Part shown: positions 54,178-63,981 of the stretch, one piece after another | How positions within the stretch are numbered: the stretch's first letter is position 1 | Layout of the letters: each line of letters opens with the position of its first letter | From: Neobacillus niacini | GTDB taxonomy: Bacteria; Bacillota; Bacilli; Bacillales; Cytobacillaceae | Direction: 5' to 3' | NCBI RefSeq assembly: GCF_030817595.1 | Contig: NZ_JAUSZN010000001.1 | Span: 814,001 to 878,000, forward strand | Length of the DNA: 64,000 nucleotides | The notes under the pieces: generated by a model | Seen by the model: only the letters and a program-made list of their open reading frames with translations | Database searches by the model: none | Told to the model about the DNA's origin: nothing | Program-made: the position numbers and the translations under genes

Positions 54178-56520
54178 ATGATAAAACAACAAACAAACTC
54201 GTTAAACAATAATGAAAAATTACTTCAGTGGGAAAATGAACTGAATGAACAAGGGTTTATTTCCAATGAAAATGAACTCTTAACAGCTATACGTAGTGAA
54301 TCTAACCCTGTTCTACTGTCAAGGATGTTAACCGTTGCTGCCTTATCACGTCTGGAGCGTAAAAACCAAGATTCATTAGCTTCGGCGTGGCTTCACAAAG
54401 CATTAGAACTACATCCGGAGAACACAAAGGCAAAATCTTACTTCATTCAATACGATTGGAAAATGAAAAAAGACATTTTGGATGTTCTTACGTTTCCCGC
54501 CATTCGGGAAACAGATAATCGAACAGCAAAGAAAAAGGTTGCAGAACAATACATACAAATTTGTCAAAGTTTCTTAGCAGAGGCAGATAATCAGGTGGAA
54601 GATCTCACAGAAAAGATGAATCTTGCTGATACGCTTGGAAACACGACACTTTTAATTCAATACAAAGAACTAATTGAACTGCTGTCTACCGCGATTGAGA
54701 TTAGCGGTAACCTTCTGAAGGCTGCTGAAGAGTATGAGGAATCAATTAAAGGTGTTTTTCATACGGCGACTTACTTTGATGACTTAAAACTACATTTATC
54801 CAGCCTCGAAGACATTAAAAAAGACTGGCAGAGGGTCTTTTTGATGGAAGAAGATGAGAATCAAGAAACAGCTAATGCCTTAGACGAATTAAACGAAATG
54901 ATTGGAATGGATGTTGTCAAAAAACGAGTCAATGATTTTTATCAATTTTTAAAATACCAGAAGGACCGTAAAAAACTTGGATTCCAAACAAAAGATGAAT
55001 TAAGTCTTAATATGATTCTGACTGGAAATCCTGGTACCGGAAAAACAACCATCGCACGTTTATTAGCAAAAATCTATCATGAGCTTGAGGTCCTGCCACG
55101 GCCAGAAGTGATTGAGACGGACCGATCCCAGCTCGTTGGGGCGTTTGTAGGTCAAACAGAAGAAAACGTTAGAGCGGTCGTTGAGAAAGCGATTGGAGGC
55201 GTTCTGTTCATTGATGAAGCCTATAGTTTAAAACGTGAAGGACAATCAGGAAATGATTATGGGCAAACAGCGGTTGATACCCTTGTTTCACTTATGACCG
55301 GAAAGGAATATGGTGGGAAATTCGCTGTTATTCTAGCGGGATATCCAGATGAAATGCGTATCTTTTTAGATGCTAACCCAGGATTAAGAAGCCGCTTCCC
55401 TCAATCGAATCTCATCCATTTGCCCAATTATTCCAATGAGGAATTACTTTTAATCGCCGACAAGATTGCCTCTGAAAACGATTATATCCTTACGGAAGAA
55501 GCGAAGATAGAAATCAATCATCGCCTTGAACAGGAACGGGTAGATGATACATTTGGTAATGCAAGATCCGTGCGTAATATTGTGTTGGATGCAATCTTTA
55601 AGAAAGGGTCTGATCATCCCATTTCAAATGAGGATATTCTCACCTACACATTATTAGATAAAAAAGACTTTGGCGTCGAGAAGGATGAACATCGGGAATC
55701 ACCTTTCGAAAAATTAGAACGGTTAATAGGCATGACAGAGTTAAAGGGTGAATTGGAGACCCTTGTTTCCTTTGTTAAAATGCAGCAGTTTAGAAAAGAA
55801 AAAAAGCTGCCAACCGTACCCATTCAGCTTCATTCAGTATTTACAGGTAACCCGGGAACGGGTAAAACGACTGTGGCTAAAATTTATGCGGAGCTCCTAA
55901 AAGAATGCGGGATGTTAAAAAGAGGTCATTTAATTGTCGCCAGCAGGGCAGATTTTGTTGCGGGATACGTCGGACAAACCGCAGGAAAAACAAAGAAAAA
56001 GATACGAGAAGCGCTTGGCGGGGTGTTATTTATTGATGAAGCCTATTCACTCTTAAGCCAGACAGCAGGTGATTTTGGTAAAGAAGTAGTAGATACCCTC
56101 GTTGATGAAATGACCAAGCATAATGAAAATCTTGTTGTCGTGCTTGCGGGTTACCCAAAAGAAATGGACCAGCTATTAGAGAGTAACCCTGGGCTGCGCT
56201 CTCGGTTTAAGAAATTCTTTCTGTTCCCGGATTATTCAGCGGAGGAGCTGCTGGCCATTATCGAGACGTACGTAGAAAGCTTTCAATACCAATTAACTGA
56301 AGGGGCCAGAACTCTTTTGAAACAAAGTATTGAGAATCATACGTTCGAAGGGAACGGAAGATTTGCTACCAATTTGGCTGATGAGATGATACAAGCGCAA
56401 GCAATGAGGCTCATGGGAGCACCACAGGAAGAGGATTTATTAGAAAAAGCCATTCATATTGAAGGTGAAGATGTGGAAAAGGCGCTAAATAAATTTCCTT
56501 TAAATAGGGAAGGGGAATAA
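54178..56520 (+). CDS. tandem AAA+ ATPase, CbbX/SpoVK-like
   Basis: A 780-residue soluble protein. The first 230 residues are helical repeats (SLARM-like TPR region with ASAWLHKALELHPEN); then come two AAA+ domains with P-loops GNPGTGKTT near 281 and 555 and Walker B GGVLFIDEAYSL in both, each followed by the CbbX-type pore and arginine-finger segments (NPGLRSRF). SpoVK of B. subtilis has one such domain, so this doubled form is probably a disassembly or remodelling ATPase linked to sporulation. ATG 54178; GTG 54169 is possible. It is inserted between tlp and yneP. Confidence 0.78.
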   Translation: MIKQQTNSLNNNEKLLQWENELNEQGFISNENELLTAIRSESNPVLLSRMLTVAALSRLERKNQDSLASAWLHKALELHPENTKAKSYFIQYDWKMKKDILDVLTFPAIRETDNRTAKKKVAEQYIQICQSFLAEADNQVEDLTEKMNLADTLGNTTLLIQYKELIELLSTAIEISGNLLKAAEEYEESIKGVFHTATYFDDLKLHLSSLEDIKKDWQRVFLMEEDENQETANALDELNEMIGMDVVKKRVNDFYQFLKYQKDRKKLGFQTKDELSLNMILTGNPGTGKTTIARLLAKIYHELEVLPRPEVIETDRSQLVGAFVGQTEENVRAVVEKAIGGVLFIDEAYSLKREGQSGNDYGQTAVDTLVSLMTGKEYGGKFAVILAGYPDEMRIFLDANPGLRSRFPQSNLIHLPNYSNEELLLIADKIASENDYILTEEAKIEINHRLEQERVDDTFGNARSVRNIVLDAIFKKGSDHPISNEDILTYTLLDKKDFGVEKDEHRESPFEKLERLIGMTELKGELETLVSFVKMQQFRKEKKLPTVPIQLHSVFTGNPGTGKTTVAKIYAELLKECGMLKRGHLIVASRADFVAGYVGQTAGKTKKKIREALGGVLFIDEAYSLLSQTAGDFGKEVVDTLVDEMTKHNENLVVVLAGYPKEMDQLLESNPGLRSRFKKFFLFPDYSAEELLAIIETYVESFQYQLTEGARTLLKQSIENHTFEGNGRFATNLADEMIQAQAMRLMGAPQEEDLLEKAIHIEGEDVEKALNKFPLNREGE

Positions 56521-56523
56521 AGA

Positions 56524-56952
56524 ATGGATAATGTATTTATTTCAACGAGAGAAATTCAACTTTTATATGCAGATACTGACATGATGGGAGTCATCTACCA
56601 TGCAAACTATTTGAAATACTTTGAGCTCGGCAGAAGCGGGTTAATTGAGGATCTTGGATATAGTTATGTAGACATGGAGAACGCAGGGTATTTTGCGCCC
56701 GTTTATGACATCCAGGCAACCTATAAAAAGCCGTTACGCTACGGCGATAGAGGTTTTGTTAAGACGTGGATTGAGAAAAATGACGGGCTTAAAACCGTTT
56801 ATGGCTATTCCATCATCAATGGTGACCAGGAAGTTTGTGCAGAAGGAACTTCAACTCATATTGTTGTCAAAAAGGACAACTTTAGACCGATCGCTTTTAA
56901 AAAGGCGTTCCCTGAATGGTTCCAGAAGTATGAAGAAATTAAGAAAAAGTAA
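56524..56952 (+). CDS. yneP: acyl-CoA thioesterase, YneP (hot-dog fold)
   Basis: A 142-residue hot-dog thioesterase of the 4HBT family: LLYADTDMMGVIYHANYLKY carries the active Asp, then FELGRSGLIEDLG. It is 3 nt after the AAA+ stop, with a ribosome site in the overlap, so co-translated. Ordered as yneP in B. subtilis. Substrate acyl-CoA unknown. Confidence 0.83.
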   Translation: MDNVFISTREIQLLYADTDMMGVIYHANYLKYFELGRSGLIEDLGYSYVDMENAGYFAPVYDIQATYKKPLRYGDRGFVKTWIEKNDGLKTVYGYSIINGDQEVCAEGTSTHIVVKKDNFRPIAFKKAFPEWFQKYEEIKKK

Positions 56953-56976
56953 TGGAATGAGCTTTGGGGTGAATTT

Positions 56977-57270
56977 ATGGCATTTGGAATCAAAAGACAG
57001 GAAATAAAGGAATGGAAACAAAAAATCGATGCGGGTGAAATTGCATTCTTAACACATTATTGGCTGGATGACCGCTTCCCAGGAAGCAAAACGGTTACCA
57101 AGGTAGGCTGCCATGACCTTGAAAAACTGGCTGAATGGGGAAGGAAGTATGGGTTGAAAAAGGAATGGATTCACCACCGCCGTGACGGATATTCACATTT
57201 TGATTTAATCGGAGAAAGACAAAAAGAAATATTACATAAAGAAGGATTACAGAAACATATTTGGGGATAA
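56977..57270 (+). CDS. yneQ: YneQ-like hypothetical protein
   Basis: A 97-residue soluble protein with a Lys/Glu-rich start and a HHRRDGYSHFDLIGERQ segment. The order and length match yneQ of B. subtilis, to which I assign it by context; no function is known. ATG 56977 with GAGCTTTGGGG. Probably in the yneP transcript (24-nt gap). Confidence 0.65.
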   Translation: MAFGIKRQEIKEWKQKIDAGEIAFLTHYWLDDRFPGSKTVTKVGCHDLEKLAEWGRKYGLKKEWIHHRRDGYSHFDLIGERQKEILHKEGLQKHIWG

Positions 57271-57285
57271 AAGGGGAGATGAACC

Positions 57286-58194
57286 ATGATAAAACTGGGA
57301 ATCATCGGGCTTGGCGATATTGCGAAAAAAGCTTATCTGCCTGTTGTTAGTAAGCTGGCTGATGTGGAAATCCATTTATTTACTAGAAATACCCAAATAT
57401 TAATGGAAATAAGTAATCAATATCGCTTTTCAAATACTCATTCTAGTCTTCCTTCTATCATTGAAAGCGGGATAAAAGGAGCATTTGTTCACTCGTCAAC
57501 GGAATCACATGAAAGTATTGTAAGAGAACTCTTACAGAACGGTATCCATGTTTATGTAGACAAGCCTATTACCTATCACTTGGAAACTACCAAGGAGCTT
57601 GTTGAATTAGCCGAGGAAAAAGGTCTAATCTTGATGACTGGTTTTAACAGACGGTTTGCCCCGTTTTATCAGACCATTGCCGAAGTGAATGAACCAAATA
57701 TGATTATTTTGCAAAAGAATCGCCATGCTCTACCTGGTACGATTCGGTCCTTTGTTTATGATGATTTCATCCATGTTATCGATACGGTCCGTTACCTGTT
57801 TAAAGGTGAAATTGAGGATATTATCGTTCATGGAAGAGTTAGGAATGAAATGCTTTATCATGTTGTGGTTCAATTGATCTCTAAAGATATGACAGGTCTG
57901 GCTATTATGAATCGCGACAGCGGGGCTGTTGAAGAAAAGCTAGAGGTCATGGGAACAAATGAAAAAAGGGTTATTCATGATTTAGACCAATTAACGATTT
58001 ATCGTGATCAGAAAGATATAGCACTTTCTTTTGACAACTGGGATTCTACATTATATAAAAGAGGATTTGAACAAATAGTCGCAGAATTTATTAATGCGAT
58101 CCGCAATAACGAATTCCCATCTATTACAGCAAGTGATTCTTTAAAAACTCATGAAATATGCGAAAATGTGGTCCATCAACTTGAGAAAATGTAA
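57286..58194 (+). CDS. Gfo/Idh/MocA-family oxidoreductase
   Basis: A 302-residue NAD(P)-dependent oxidoreductase. LGIIGLGDIAKKAYLPVV is the Rossmann start, followed by the EKP-like YVDKPITYHLE and a substrate domain with FIHVIDTVRYLF. The canonical EKP Lys is preserved as DKP. It is 15 nt after yneQ but is not part of the B. subtilis order I recall. Substrate (a sugar or inositol derivative) unknown. Confidence 0.75.
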   Translation: MIKLGIIGLGDIAKKAYLPVVSKLADVEIHLFTRNTQILMEISNQYRFSNTHSSLPSIIESGIKGAFVHSSTESHESIVRELLQNGIHVYVDKPITYHLETTKELVELAEEKGLILMTGFNRRFAPFYQTIAEVNEPNMIILQKNRHALPGTIRSFVYDDFIHVIDTVRYLFKGEIEDIIVHGRVRNEMLYHVVVQLISKDMTGLAIMNRDSGAVEEKLEVMGTNEKRVIHDLDQLTIYRDQKDIALSFDNWDSTLYKRGFEQIVAEFINAIRNNEFPSITASDSLKTHEICENVVHQLEKM

Positions 58195-58198
58195 TTAG

Positions 58199-58235
58199 AA
58201 AGCACACATGATGATACAACCTCATGTGTGCTTGA
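58199..58235. terminator. bidirectional terminator
   Basis: AGCACACATG/CATGTGTGCT stem between convergent genes. Confidence 0.85.
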
Positions 58236-58245
58236 TTTATGTTGT

Positions 58246-58539
58246 TTATGCTTTTTTATAATCTAAAACAGGCTCTTCATATTTTTTGTGTAGGTCAACA
58301 ATTAGATCGTGGTCATCGAAATACCATAAATCTTTTTCTTCAACATAAAAAGTGATTCCATCTACGGTTGTCTTTGCACCTATATCATTGGGTTCATCAC
58401 TAGAAATCCCAAGCGAAAAACCTTTCTGTACCGGGCTATACCCGCCATAACGTACATAGAAACGAACAAAATCACCGTTTTTTAAATTAAGTTCTTGTTT
58501 ATACCACGCTGCTGCTGCACTGCTGATTTGGATGTTCAT
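58246..58539 (-). CDS. yneR: HesB-like protein without Cys (YneR)
   Basis: A 97-residue A-type-scaffold-fold protein, KNGDFVRFYVRYGGYSP aligned with the HesB/IscA core, but it has no Cys at all, so it cannot hold a cluster in the classical way. B. subtilis YneR, in the same place, is of this kind. A 96-residue Sec-containing HesB homologue lies 2.1 kb downstream at 60684. ATG 58539 with AGGAGAAAAAG. Confidence 0.78.
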   Translation of the reverse strand: MNIQISSAAAAWYKQELNLKNGDFVRFYVRYGGYSPVQKGFSLGISSDEPNDIGAKTTVDGITFYVEEKDLWYFDDHDLIVDLHKKYEEPVLDYKKA

Positions 58540-58616
58540 CTTTTTCTCCTTTCAAAAATACCTCTATTGTTATTATATAATAAAGCTTCTCTAATTATCG
58601 ATGATGTTGCTTCACT

Positions 58617-59360
58617 CTATAAGATTGGCAGTTGAATCCAGCCATTTAAGAAGGAGAATAGTAACACCACCAAATGAACCAAAATAGCAGGCAAAATGCT
58701 TTTATATTTTGTTGTTAAAAAACCAAATATCCAGCCTAAAATTAAATATATCAGAAGAACGGCTATAGAGAATCCAAATATGGTTGTATTAACACTAAAG
58801 GCGAGACTAGTAAATAGTATAGCTCTTGTTTCACTCGTAATCTTAATCATCTGTGTTAACAAAATACCGCGCCAAATGACCTCCTGAACGGCGGCATGAA
58901 GTAGTGAGAAAGTGAAAAGGGAGAAGAAAACGTCGAAACCATCCTTTATAAAAAATAACAAAAGAAATCCTGCAACAATAAAAAGCAAAACGATATATAG
59001 GATACTAAAAGATTCCGGTTTTTTAAAAAAGAAGCTAAGCCTTTTATTGAATTGTTTGATAACATAACACATCGATAGGATTGGAATAGTGAACAAGATT
59101 TGGTTGATGATTACCCGAAAGAAAGGATCCGCAACCATACCTCCGATAAACTTATCTAGATAAATGACAATAAAATTGCCCCCAAAGAAGGAAATTACGA
59201 CCCATGCAAATAATCGATTCTCTTCATTGAGGAATGCTAGCAGCAGTAATAAACCAAGGATTATCCAAAAGAAGGGACTATAATAATTCCTAGTAAAAAA
59301 ATAGACTAAAACAATAAACAACAAAGATAAAAAATTACCTTGATAATCGTTTTGTTTCAT
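58617..59360 (-). CDS. CPBP-family intramembrane metalloprotease-like protein
   Basis: A 247-residue polytopic membrane protein. The CPBP/CAAX-protease signature appears as AAVQEVIWRGILLTQM (Glu and Arg) and a later His in VHLVVLLFSFLNG. A single Glu before the x3R instead of EE is tolerated in bacterial members. Likely role: processing or maturation of a peptide or bacteriocin-type immunity; substrate unknown. Start ATG 59360 with GGAAGG; the longer frame to 59414 overlaps capA. Confidence 0.68.
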   Translation of the reverse strand: MKQNDYQGNFLSLLFIVLVYFFTRNYYSPFFWIILGLLLLLAFLNEENRLFAWVVISFFGGNFIVIYLDKFIGGMVADPFFRVIINQILFTIPILSMCYVIKQFNKRLSFFFKKPESFSILYIVLLFIVAGFLLLFFIKDGFDVFFSLFTFSLLHAAVQEVIWRGILLTQMIKITSETRAILFTSLAFSVNTTIFGFSIAVLLIYLILGWIFGFLTTKYKSILPAILVHLVVLLFSFLNGWIQLPIL

Positions 59361-59401
59361 TGCGAAACATCCTTCCAAAATGCTCATAAAAAGGCCCCGA
59401 A

Positions 59402-60553
59402 TTAACGGAGCCATTGAGTCATATGATCTTGAATTTCCTGATACTTAGCCGAAGCATTTTCAAGCCCAAAGGAGCCTGCATTTTCAAGGGGGACTACTTG
59501 GTAATTTCGATTACTTTGGCTTGAAACATAGGTTGGATAAAAAGCAGGGTTTGCCAATTCAATTTTCTTTCCTGTTTCCGTAACCTGTTTCGTTATTTCA
59601 ACTGTAGCCATCCCGCCAATATCCTTATAGTCACGGACCTGTCCAGAAATGAAGTTACCCAAGGAATAAATAACGAATGAGTTTCTGCCATCTTCTGTTT
59701 TAATCCATTCCATTGGCTGAAGCACGTGAGGGTGAGAACCAAAGATGATATCAACACCTTCATTTGCTAGGAAATTAGCCAAGTCCTTTTGTTCACTTGT
59801 GGGAATTCGCTGGTACTCATTTCCCCAATGAATGCTCATTATTATAACATCTGCTTCTTTTTTAGCTCGTTCAATTTCTTCACTCATGATATCACGGTTA
59901 ATCAGGTTAACTAAGAAATCCTTGCCATCTGGCACCGGTATTCCATTTGTACCGTATGTATAAGATAGAAAAGCTAATTTAATGCCATTTCTATGAATGA
60001 TGCTAAGCTTCTGCCGATCGTCTTGATTTAGATAGCTTCCAACATGAGGCAGTCCAATACTATTTAAATAATCAGTAGCGGATAGAATACCTCTTTCACC
60101 CTTATCTAACGTATGATTGTTTGCAAGAGAGACGATATCAACACCTGTGTTAACAAGTGCATCTGCGACTTCATGAGGACTATTAAACATGGGGTAACTT
60201 GAGACACCAATGTCAACGCCGCCTAACATACTTTCCTGATTCGCCGTAAGAACGTCTGGCGATTCTAATATACCTTTTACATTTTCGAAGATAGGATTGA
60301 AATTATACTGTGCTCCATTAAAGGCGTCCTGATAAACCGTATCATGAATCAATATATCTCCGATGGCCCCAATGGTTAATTTTTCTGTCAATGTCCTGCC
60401 CATTACAGATTGTGTTCTAGTAGCATGCTCACCTACAGGATATATTTTGTCTGCAGCAGCCTGATTATTATGTTGTTGTATCAGAAGCACCGAAGCAAGT
60501 ACAATACACGCAGAAATGATGAATACAGACGTTATCACTGCTTTTTTTCTCAT
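59402..60553 (-). CDS. CapA-family protein (poly-gamma-glutamate-type)
   Basis: A 383-residue membrane-anchored protein. A signal-anchor (residues 4-25) leads into the CapA metallophosphatase-like fold: TIGAIGDILIHDTVYQ, SLANNHTLDKGE, MSIHWGNEYQ and GSHPHVLQPME, all with the metal-binding His/Asp set. Start ATG 60553 behind GAAGGAG. No capB, capC or ggt neighbours, so capsule synthesis is not supported. Diverges from the HesB-like selenoprotein. Confidence 0.8.
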   Translation of the reverse strand: MRKKAVITSVFIISACIVLASVLLIQQHNNQAAADKIYPVGEHATRTQSVMGRTLTEKLTIGAIGDILIHDTVYQDAFNGAQYNFNPIFENVKGILESPDVLTANQESMLGGVDIGVSSYPMFNSPHEVADALVNTGVDIVSLANNHTLDKGERGILSATDYLNSIGLPHVGSYLNQDDRQKLSIIHRNGIKLAFLSYTYGTNGIPVPDGKDFLVNLINRDIMSEEIERAKKEADVIIMSIHWGNEYQRIPTSEQKDLANFLANEGVDIIFGSHPHVLQPMEWIKTEDGRNSFVIYSLGNFISGQVRDYKDIGGMATVEITKQVTETGKKIELANPAFYPTYVSSQSNRNYQVVPLENAGSFGLENASAKYQEIQDHMTQWLR

Positions 60554-60683
60554 AATTTCTCCTTCATGATCTGTTTTAAGGCAAAATATTTTAATCCAGT
60601 CTACCAATACTATATTATATTTATATGCTATATTTCGACTTTTTCCTGCAATTTTCGAAAAAAAATTAAGGAAGTGGTTTGTG

Positions 60684-60974
60684 ATGTTTACAATAACCGA
60701 GAGTACAAGCAAGATATTAGAAGATGTAATCGAGAGAGAAAGGCAGAGCCCTCATGAGGAACTTTTCGTCCGATTGAGTATGGGAGTCGGCTGAGGGGGT
60801 CCAAAACTAAATCTGTCTCTGGAAGAGCGGAAAATTACTGGCGATCAGCTATTTGAATTTGGCAGTGTAAAAATCCTCATTCATGATCAGGATTATGTAC
60901 ACTTTGACAAGACAAAACTTGACTATAGCAGGAATGAAGACGGTAAATTTACATTTAAGCTGCTAAAAATATAA
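60684..60974 (+). CDS. HesB-like selenoprotein
   Basis: A 96-residue IscA/HesB-fold protein if TGA at 60792-60794 is Sec: LFVRLSMGVG-U37-GGPKLNLSLEER, with Sec at the first conserved Cys of A-type Fe-S scaffolds (GCG or similar). The C-terminal CxC pair of classical HesB is absent; the sequence ends KFTFKLLKI. AAGGAAGTGG precedes ATG 60684. A hairpin starts 22 nt after TGA and a terminator follows the stop. HesB-like selenoproteins are a known bacterial class. A standard caller would leave only a fragment. Confidence 0.87.
60817..60827 (+). other. bSECIS-like hairpin of the HesB-like gene
   Basis: Starts 22 nt after TGA: CTCT-GGA-AGAG. Short stem; AAAT/ATTT-like flanks could pair. Confidence 0.45.
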
Positions 60975-61006
60975 AACGGAGTTTCCGATTGCGGGACTCC
61001 GTTTTG
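60973..61006 (+). terminator. terminator after the HesB-like gene
   Basis: AAAACGGAGT/ACTCCGTTTT stem. Confidence 0.85.
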
Positions 61007-61016
61007 ATCAAGTTTA

Positions 61017-61190
61017 TTATTCCATTTCTTCGAAAAAATCAATCAGTTCGTCAAAATTCTTGGTTACTTTGTATGGAAACTTCTCCGGCAAGTCATCTAT
61101 TAAACACTGATAAAATTCAACGACAAATTCTTGGTCTTTACCGTCTGTAACGTCTGTTGAAAAGAGAATGGTTTTATTAAGATCAGACAT
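61017..61190 (-). CDS. small acidic hypothetical protein (57 aa)
   Basis: A 57-residue acidic protein (MSDLNKTILF, ending DELIDFFEEME) with one Cys and no motif I recognise. AGGGATGATT upstream of ATG 61190 supports translation. Too short for the default ORF cut-off. Function unknown. Confidence 0.55.
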   Translation of the reverse strand: MSDLNKTILFSTDVTDGKDQEFVVEFYQCLIDDLPEKFPYKVTKNFDELIDFFEEME

Positions 61191-61272
61191 AATCATCCCT
61201 CCATGGGTCTATTACCTTTATTGTACTTTACCAAGTGGAAAGAAAATGACTGTAATTTTGAATGTTTCATGA

Positions 61273-61316
61273 AAAATGGCTTTAAGGAACCAAACTCGAT
61301 TCCTTAAAGCCATTTA
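61273..61316 (-). terminator. terminator of plsY
   Basis: AAATGGCTTTAAGGAA/TTCCTTAAAGCCATTT stem overlapping the end of plsY. Confidence 0.85.
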
Positions 61317-61888
61317 ATTTTTGGTTCGGTTTTATTCATGATTCGTCTTATATTAGCCCGATGTCGATAAATCACAAATGAAGCCAAAAGTGTTACAGCG
61401 ATTAATAACGGGATGTCCCCATCAATGCAAGCATAAATCACAGCAAACACGCCTGCAATCATCGACGATAAAGATACATATTTTGTAAAATAAAGACTGG
61501 CAAAAAAGACCAAGAATATCATTAAAAACATCAGCGGCGCACAAAACAATAAAACGCCTCCAGACGTTGCTACTGCTTTTCCGCCTCTAAAGCCAGCAAA
61601 AATCGGATAAGTATGTCCGATTACCGCAAAACCCCCTGCGAGTAAAGGATTGATATCAATTCCAAACAAAACAGGCAGGTAAGCGGCTAGCGTTCCTTTA
61701 AGGATATCAGCCAAGGTGACAGCGATACCAGCTTTTACACCTAATGTTCGAAAAGTATTTGTTCCCCCTAAATTTCCACTCCCGTGTTCACGAATATCTG
61801 TTTTATAAAAAACTTTACCAATAATTAAACCTGACGGAATGGACCCTAGCAGGTAGGCGAGTAGTAGGACTAAAATAATTTGAACCAT
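61304..61888 (-). CDS. plsY: acyl-phosphate glycerol-3-phosphate acyltransferase
   Basis: A 194-residue, five-helix membrane enzyme transferring acyl from acyl-phosphate to glycerol-3-phosphate. The three PlsY motifs are seen: [27 protein letters not shown] and [18 protein letters not shown]. Matches yneS in B. subtilis. Start ATG 61888 with GAAGGAG. Divergent from the GH18 gene. Confidence 0.93.
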   Translation of the reverse strand: MVQIILVLLLAYLLGSIPSGLIIGKVFYKTDIREHGSGNLGGTNTFRTLGVKAGIAVTLADILKGTLAAYLPVLFGIDINPLLAGGFAVIGHTYPIFAGFRGGKAVATSGGVLLFCAPLMFLMIFLVFFASLYFTKYVSLSSMIAGVFAVIYACIDGDIPLLIAVTLLASFVIYRHRANIRRIMNKTEPKIKWL

Positions 61889-62003
61889 CAACGAATTCTC
61901 CTTCTATAAATAGTGCATGTCCTGTTATTTTACCATGTATTGGTGAAAAAACACTACTCAATTTTTCGTGGATACCGTACGATAGAAGTGAGGAGGAAAA
62001 ACG

Positions 62004-63743
62004 ATGGCACAAATTGAATACCAGAAAAAGAAATCATTATCACCAAAATGGATTTTAGGAGGATTGATGATTGCAATTCTGTTTATTGCGTCTTCTATTC
62101 TTTTTTTATTATATCCGTTTGCCTCAAATGAAAGATTAACTTATTTTACCGAAAAGAATCCAATCCTTTTCGAAGGCAGTCAGCGGGGAAATGCACTAAT
62201 CGAAGGGGATTCTATCTTTCTTCCACTTACATTTATGCAGGAGAACATAGATAACAGCATTATTTATGATGAAAAATCAAAGTCTATCATCATTACGACT
62301 GCAGAAAAAGTAATCCAAATGCCAACTGATTCCTTAACCTTCTTTGTTAATCAACAGCCGGTGGAGCTTCAAGTATCACCGACTATCTCGAAGGAAGGCA
62401 AAATATATGTAGCACTTGATCCATTGCTCGCCTATTATCCAATCCAGTTTAAGATCTTGGAGGAAACGGGAGCTGTTTGGATTCAAAAAAACGGTGACCA
62501 CTATGTAAAAGGTGAAATAACGGCTGAAGATGTTCACCCGGAAAACCTACGTTTACGCTTGAATCCTTCTCTAAAAGCACCGTATACCGCGGAAATGTCT
62601 AAAAAAGAGACTGTAATGATTGAGGCCGAGGAAGAGGATTACTACTTAGTTAGGAAAGAAAATGGAGTAAGTGGATATATAAACAAGAAATATGTAAATA
62701 AGAACGAAGAGGTTACCATTACAATCTCACAAAAAAATGAAACAGCATCTATTCCAAAAATTAATGGACCCATTCAATTAACTTGGGAAGCCGTCTACAC
62801 GAGGAATCCGGATCATACCCAAATACCGGATATGACGGGGGTCAATGTTGTGTCACCAACTTGGTTCTCCTTAACTGGAAATGACGGGACAATAAGTAAT
62901 ATAGCGTCCTTAGAATATAGTAAATGGGCACAATCCAAGGGATATCAAGTATGGGGATTATTTTCAAATTCGTTTGATCCAGTACTAACACATGAAGCGT
63001 TAAAGGACTTTGAAACACGTCAAAAAATTATCGTCCAGCTGCTTCATTTCAGTCAAATGTACCAATTACAGGGGATTAACTTTGATATTGAAAATGTCTA
63101 TCCCGCAGATGGACCACTTGTTACTCAATTGATGCGGGAAGCAGCACCGTATTTGCATGAAGCAGGGTTAGTTGTTTCCATGGACATTACGTTTTATGCT
63201 GGTGAAAACAATAATTGGTCATCCTTTTATGAAAGGGATAAGCTTGCAAGTATTGTGGATTACCTTATTATTATGGCCTATGATGAACATTCGGGATCGT
63301 CTCCTGTTGCCGGCAGTGTTTCAAGCCTTCCATGGGTAGAGACGAACCTGCAAAACTTGTTAAAAGAAGTACCCAAAGAAAAGTTAATACTAGGTGTCCC
63401 TTTATATACTAGATTGTGGAAAGAACAAATAAATGAAGATGGTACGACAGCGGTTTCCTCTCAATCTATGTCAATGGCGAAGGTGAAAGAATGGCTTGCC
63501 GAAAAAGGGATACAGCCTGTGTATGATGAAGCAAGCGGTCAAAATTATGCTGAATATCATGCCGGAGACGAGAATGCCACCTATAAGGTATGGATTGAGG
63601 ATGAATTGTCGTTAACAAAACGAGCAAACCTTACAGCGAATTATCAACTGGCAGGCATGGCTTCCTGGTCGAGAGCTTTTGGAGACCAGACGGCGTGGAC
63701 TGCGATGAGTATCGACCCAAATAAGGCAGTGACACAGAAATAG
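62004..63743 (+). CDS. GH18 glycosylase, membrane-anchored, SH3-like and copper-amine-oxidase-type N-domain
   Basis: A 579-residue protein. One membrane anchor (about 17-37) is followed by a copper-amine-oxidase-N-like region (about 55-150) and an SH3-like region (VHPENLRLRLNPSLKAP). The C-terminal GH18 barrel (about 255-575) has LQGINFDIENVYPADG, in which DxE (Asp-Ile-Glu) gives the catalytic acid; the classical first Asp is Asn. It resembles the YaaH/SleL/YdhD class acting on spore cortex or cell wall, so a wall or cortex hydrolase is inferred. ATG 62004 with GGAGGAAAAACG. Confidence 0.78.
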   Translation: MAQIEYQKKKSLSPKWILGGLMIAILFIASSILFLLYPFASNERLTYFTEKNPILFEGSQRGNALIEGDSIFLPLTFMQENIDNSIIYDEKSKSIIITTAEKVIQMPTDSLTFFVNQQPVELQVSPTISKEGKIYVALDPLLAYYPIQFKILEETGAVWIQKNGDHYVKGEITAEDVHPENLRLRLNPSLKAPYTAEMSKKETVMIEAEEEDYYLVRKENGVSGYINKKYVNKNEEVTITISQKNETASIPKINGPIQLTWEAVYTRNPDHTQIPDMTGVNVVSPTWFSLTGNDGTISNIASLEYSKWAQSKGYQVWGLFSNSFDPVLTHEALKDFETRQKIIVQLLHFSQMYQLQGINFDIENVYPADGPLVTQLMREAAPYLHEAGLVVSMDITFYAGENNNWSSFYERDKLASIVDYLIIMAYDEHSGSSPVAGSVSSLPWVETNLQNLLKEVPKEKLILGVPLYTRLWKEQINEDGTTAVSSQSMSMAKVKEWLAEKGIQPVYDEASGQNYAEYHAGDENATYKVWIEDELSLTKRANLTANYQLAGMASWSRAFGDQTAWTAMSIDPNKAVTQK

Positions 63744-63769
63744 ACCACTTAGCTGGTCTGTTTTTTTAT
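63742..63769 (+). terminator. terminator after the GH18 gene
   Basis: AGACCA/TGGTCT with T7. Confidence 0.8.
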
Positions 63770-63981
63770 TTTTTAAGATAATTTTCTGTCTAAGTTAAGA
63801 ACAATTAGAGTCTATTTTATTACAAATATATGGAGAATTTTCAAACCATTTGGTTATCGATTGATGTGATTGTTTACAGGAAATATAATTTAACTATAAC
63901 ATTGAATAACAATAGGTAAGCCGGCCGAGTGGTCGGTTTTGTCATATAAAACTTTAAGTAGGATGAAAGAGGTGAAAAATC

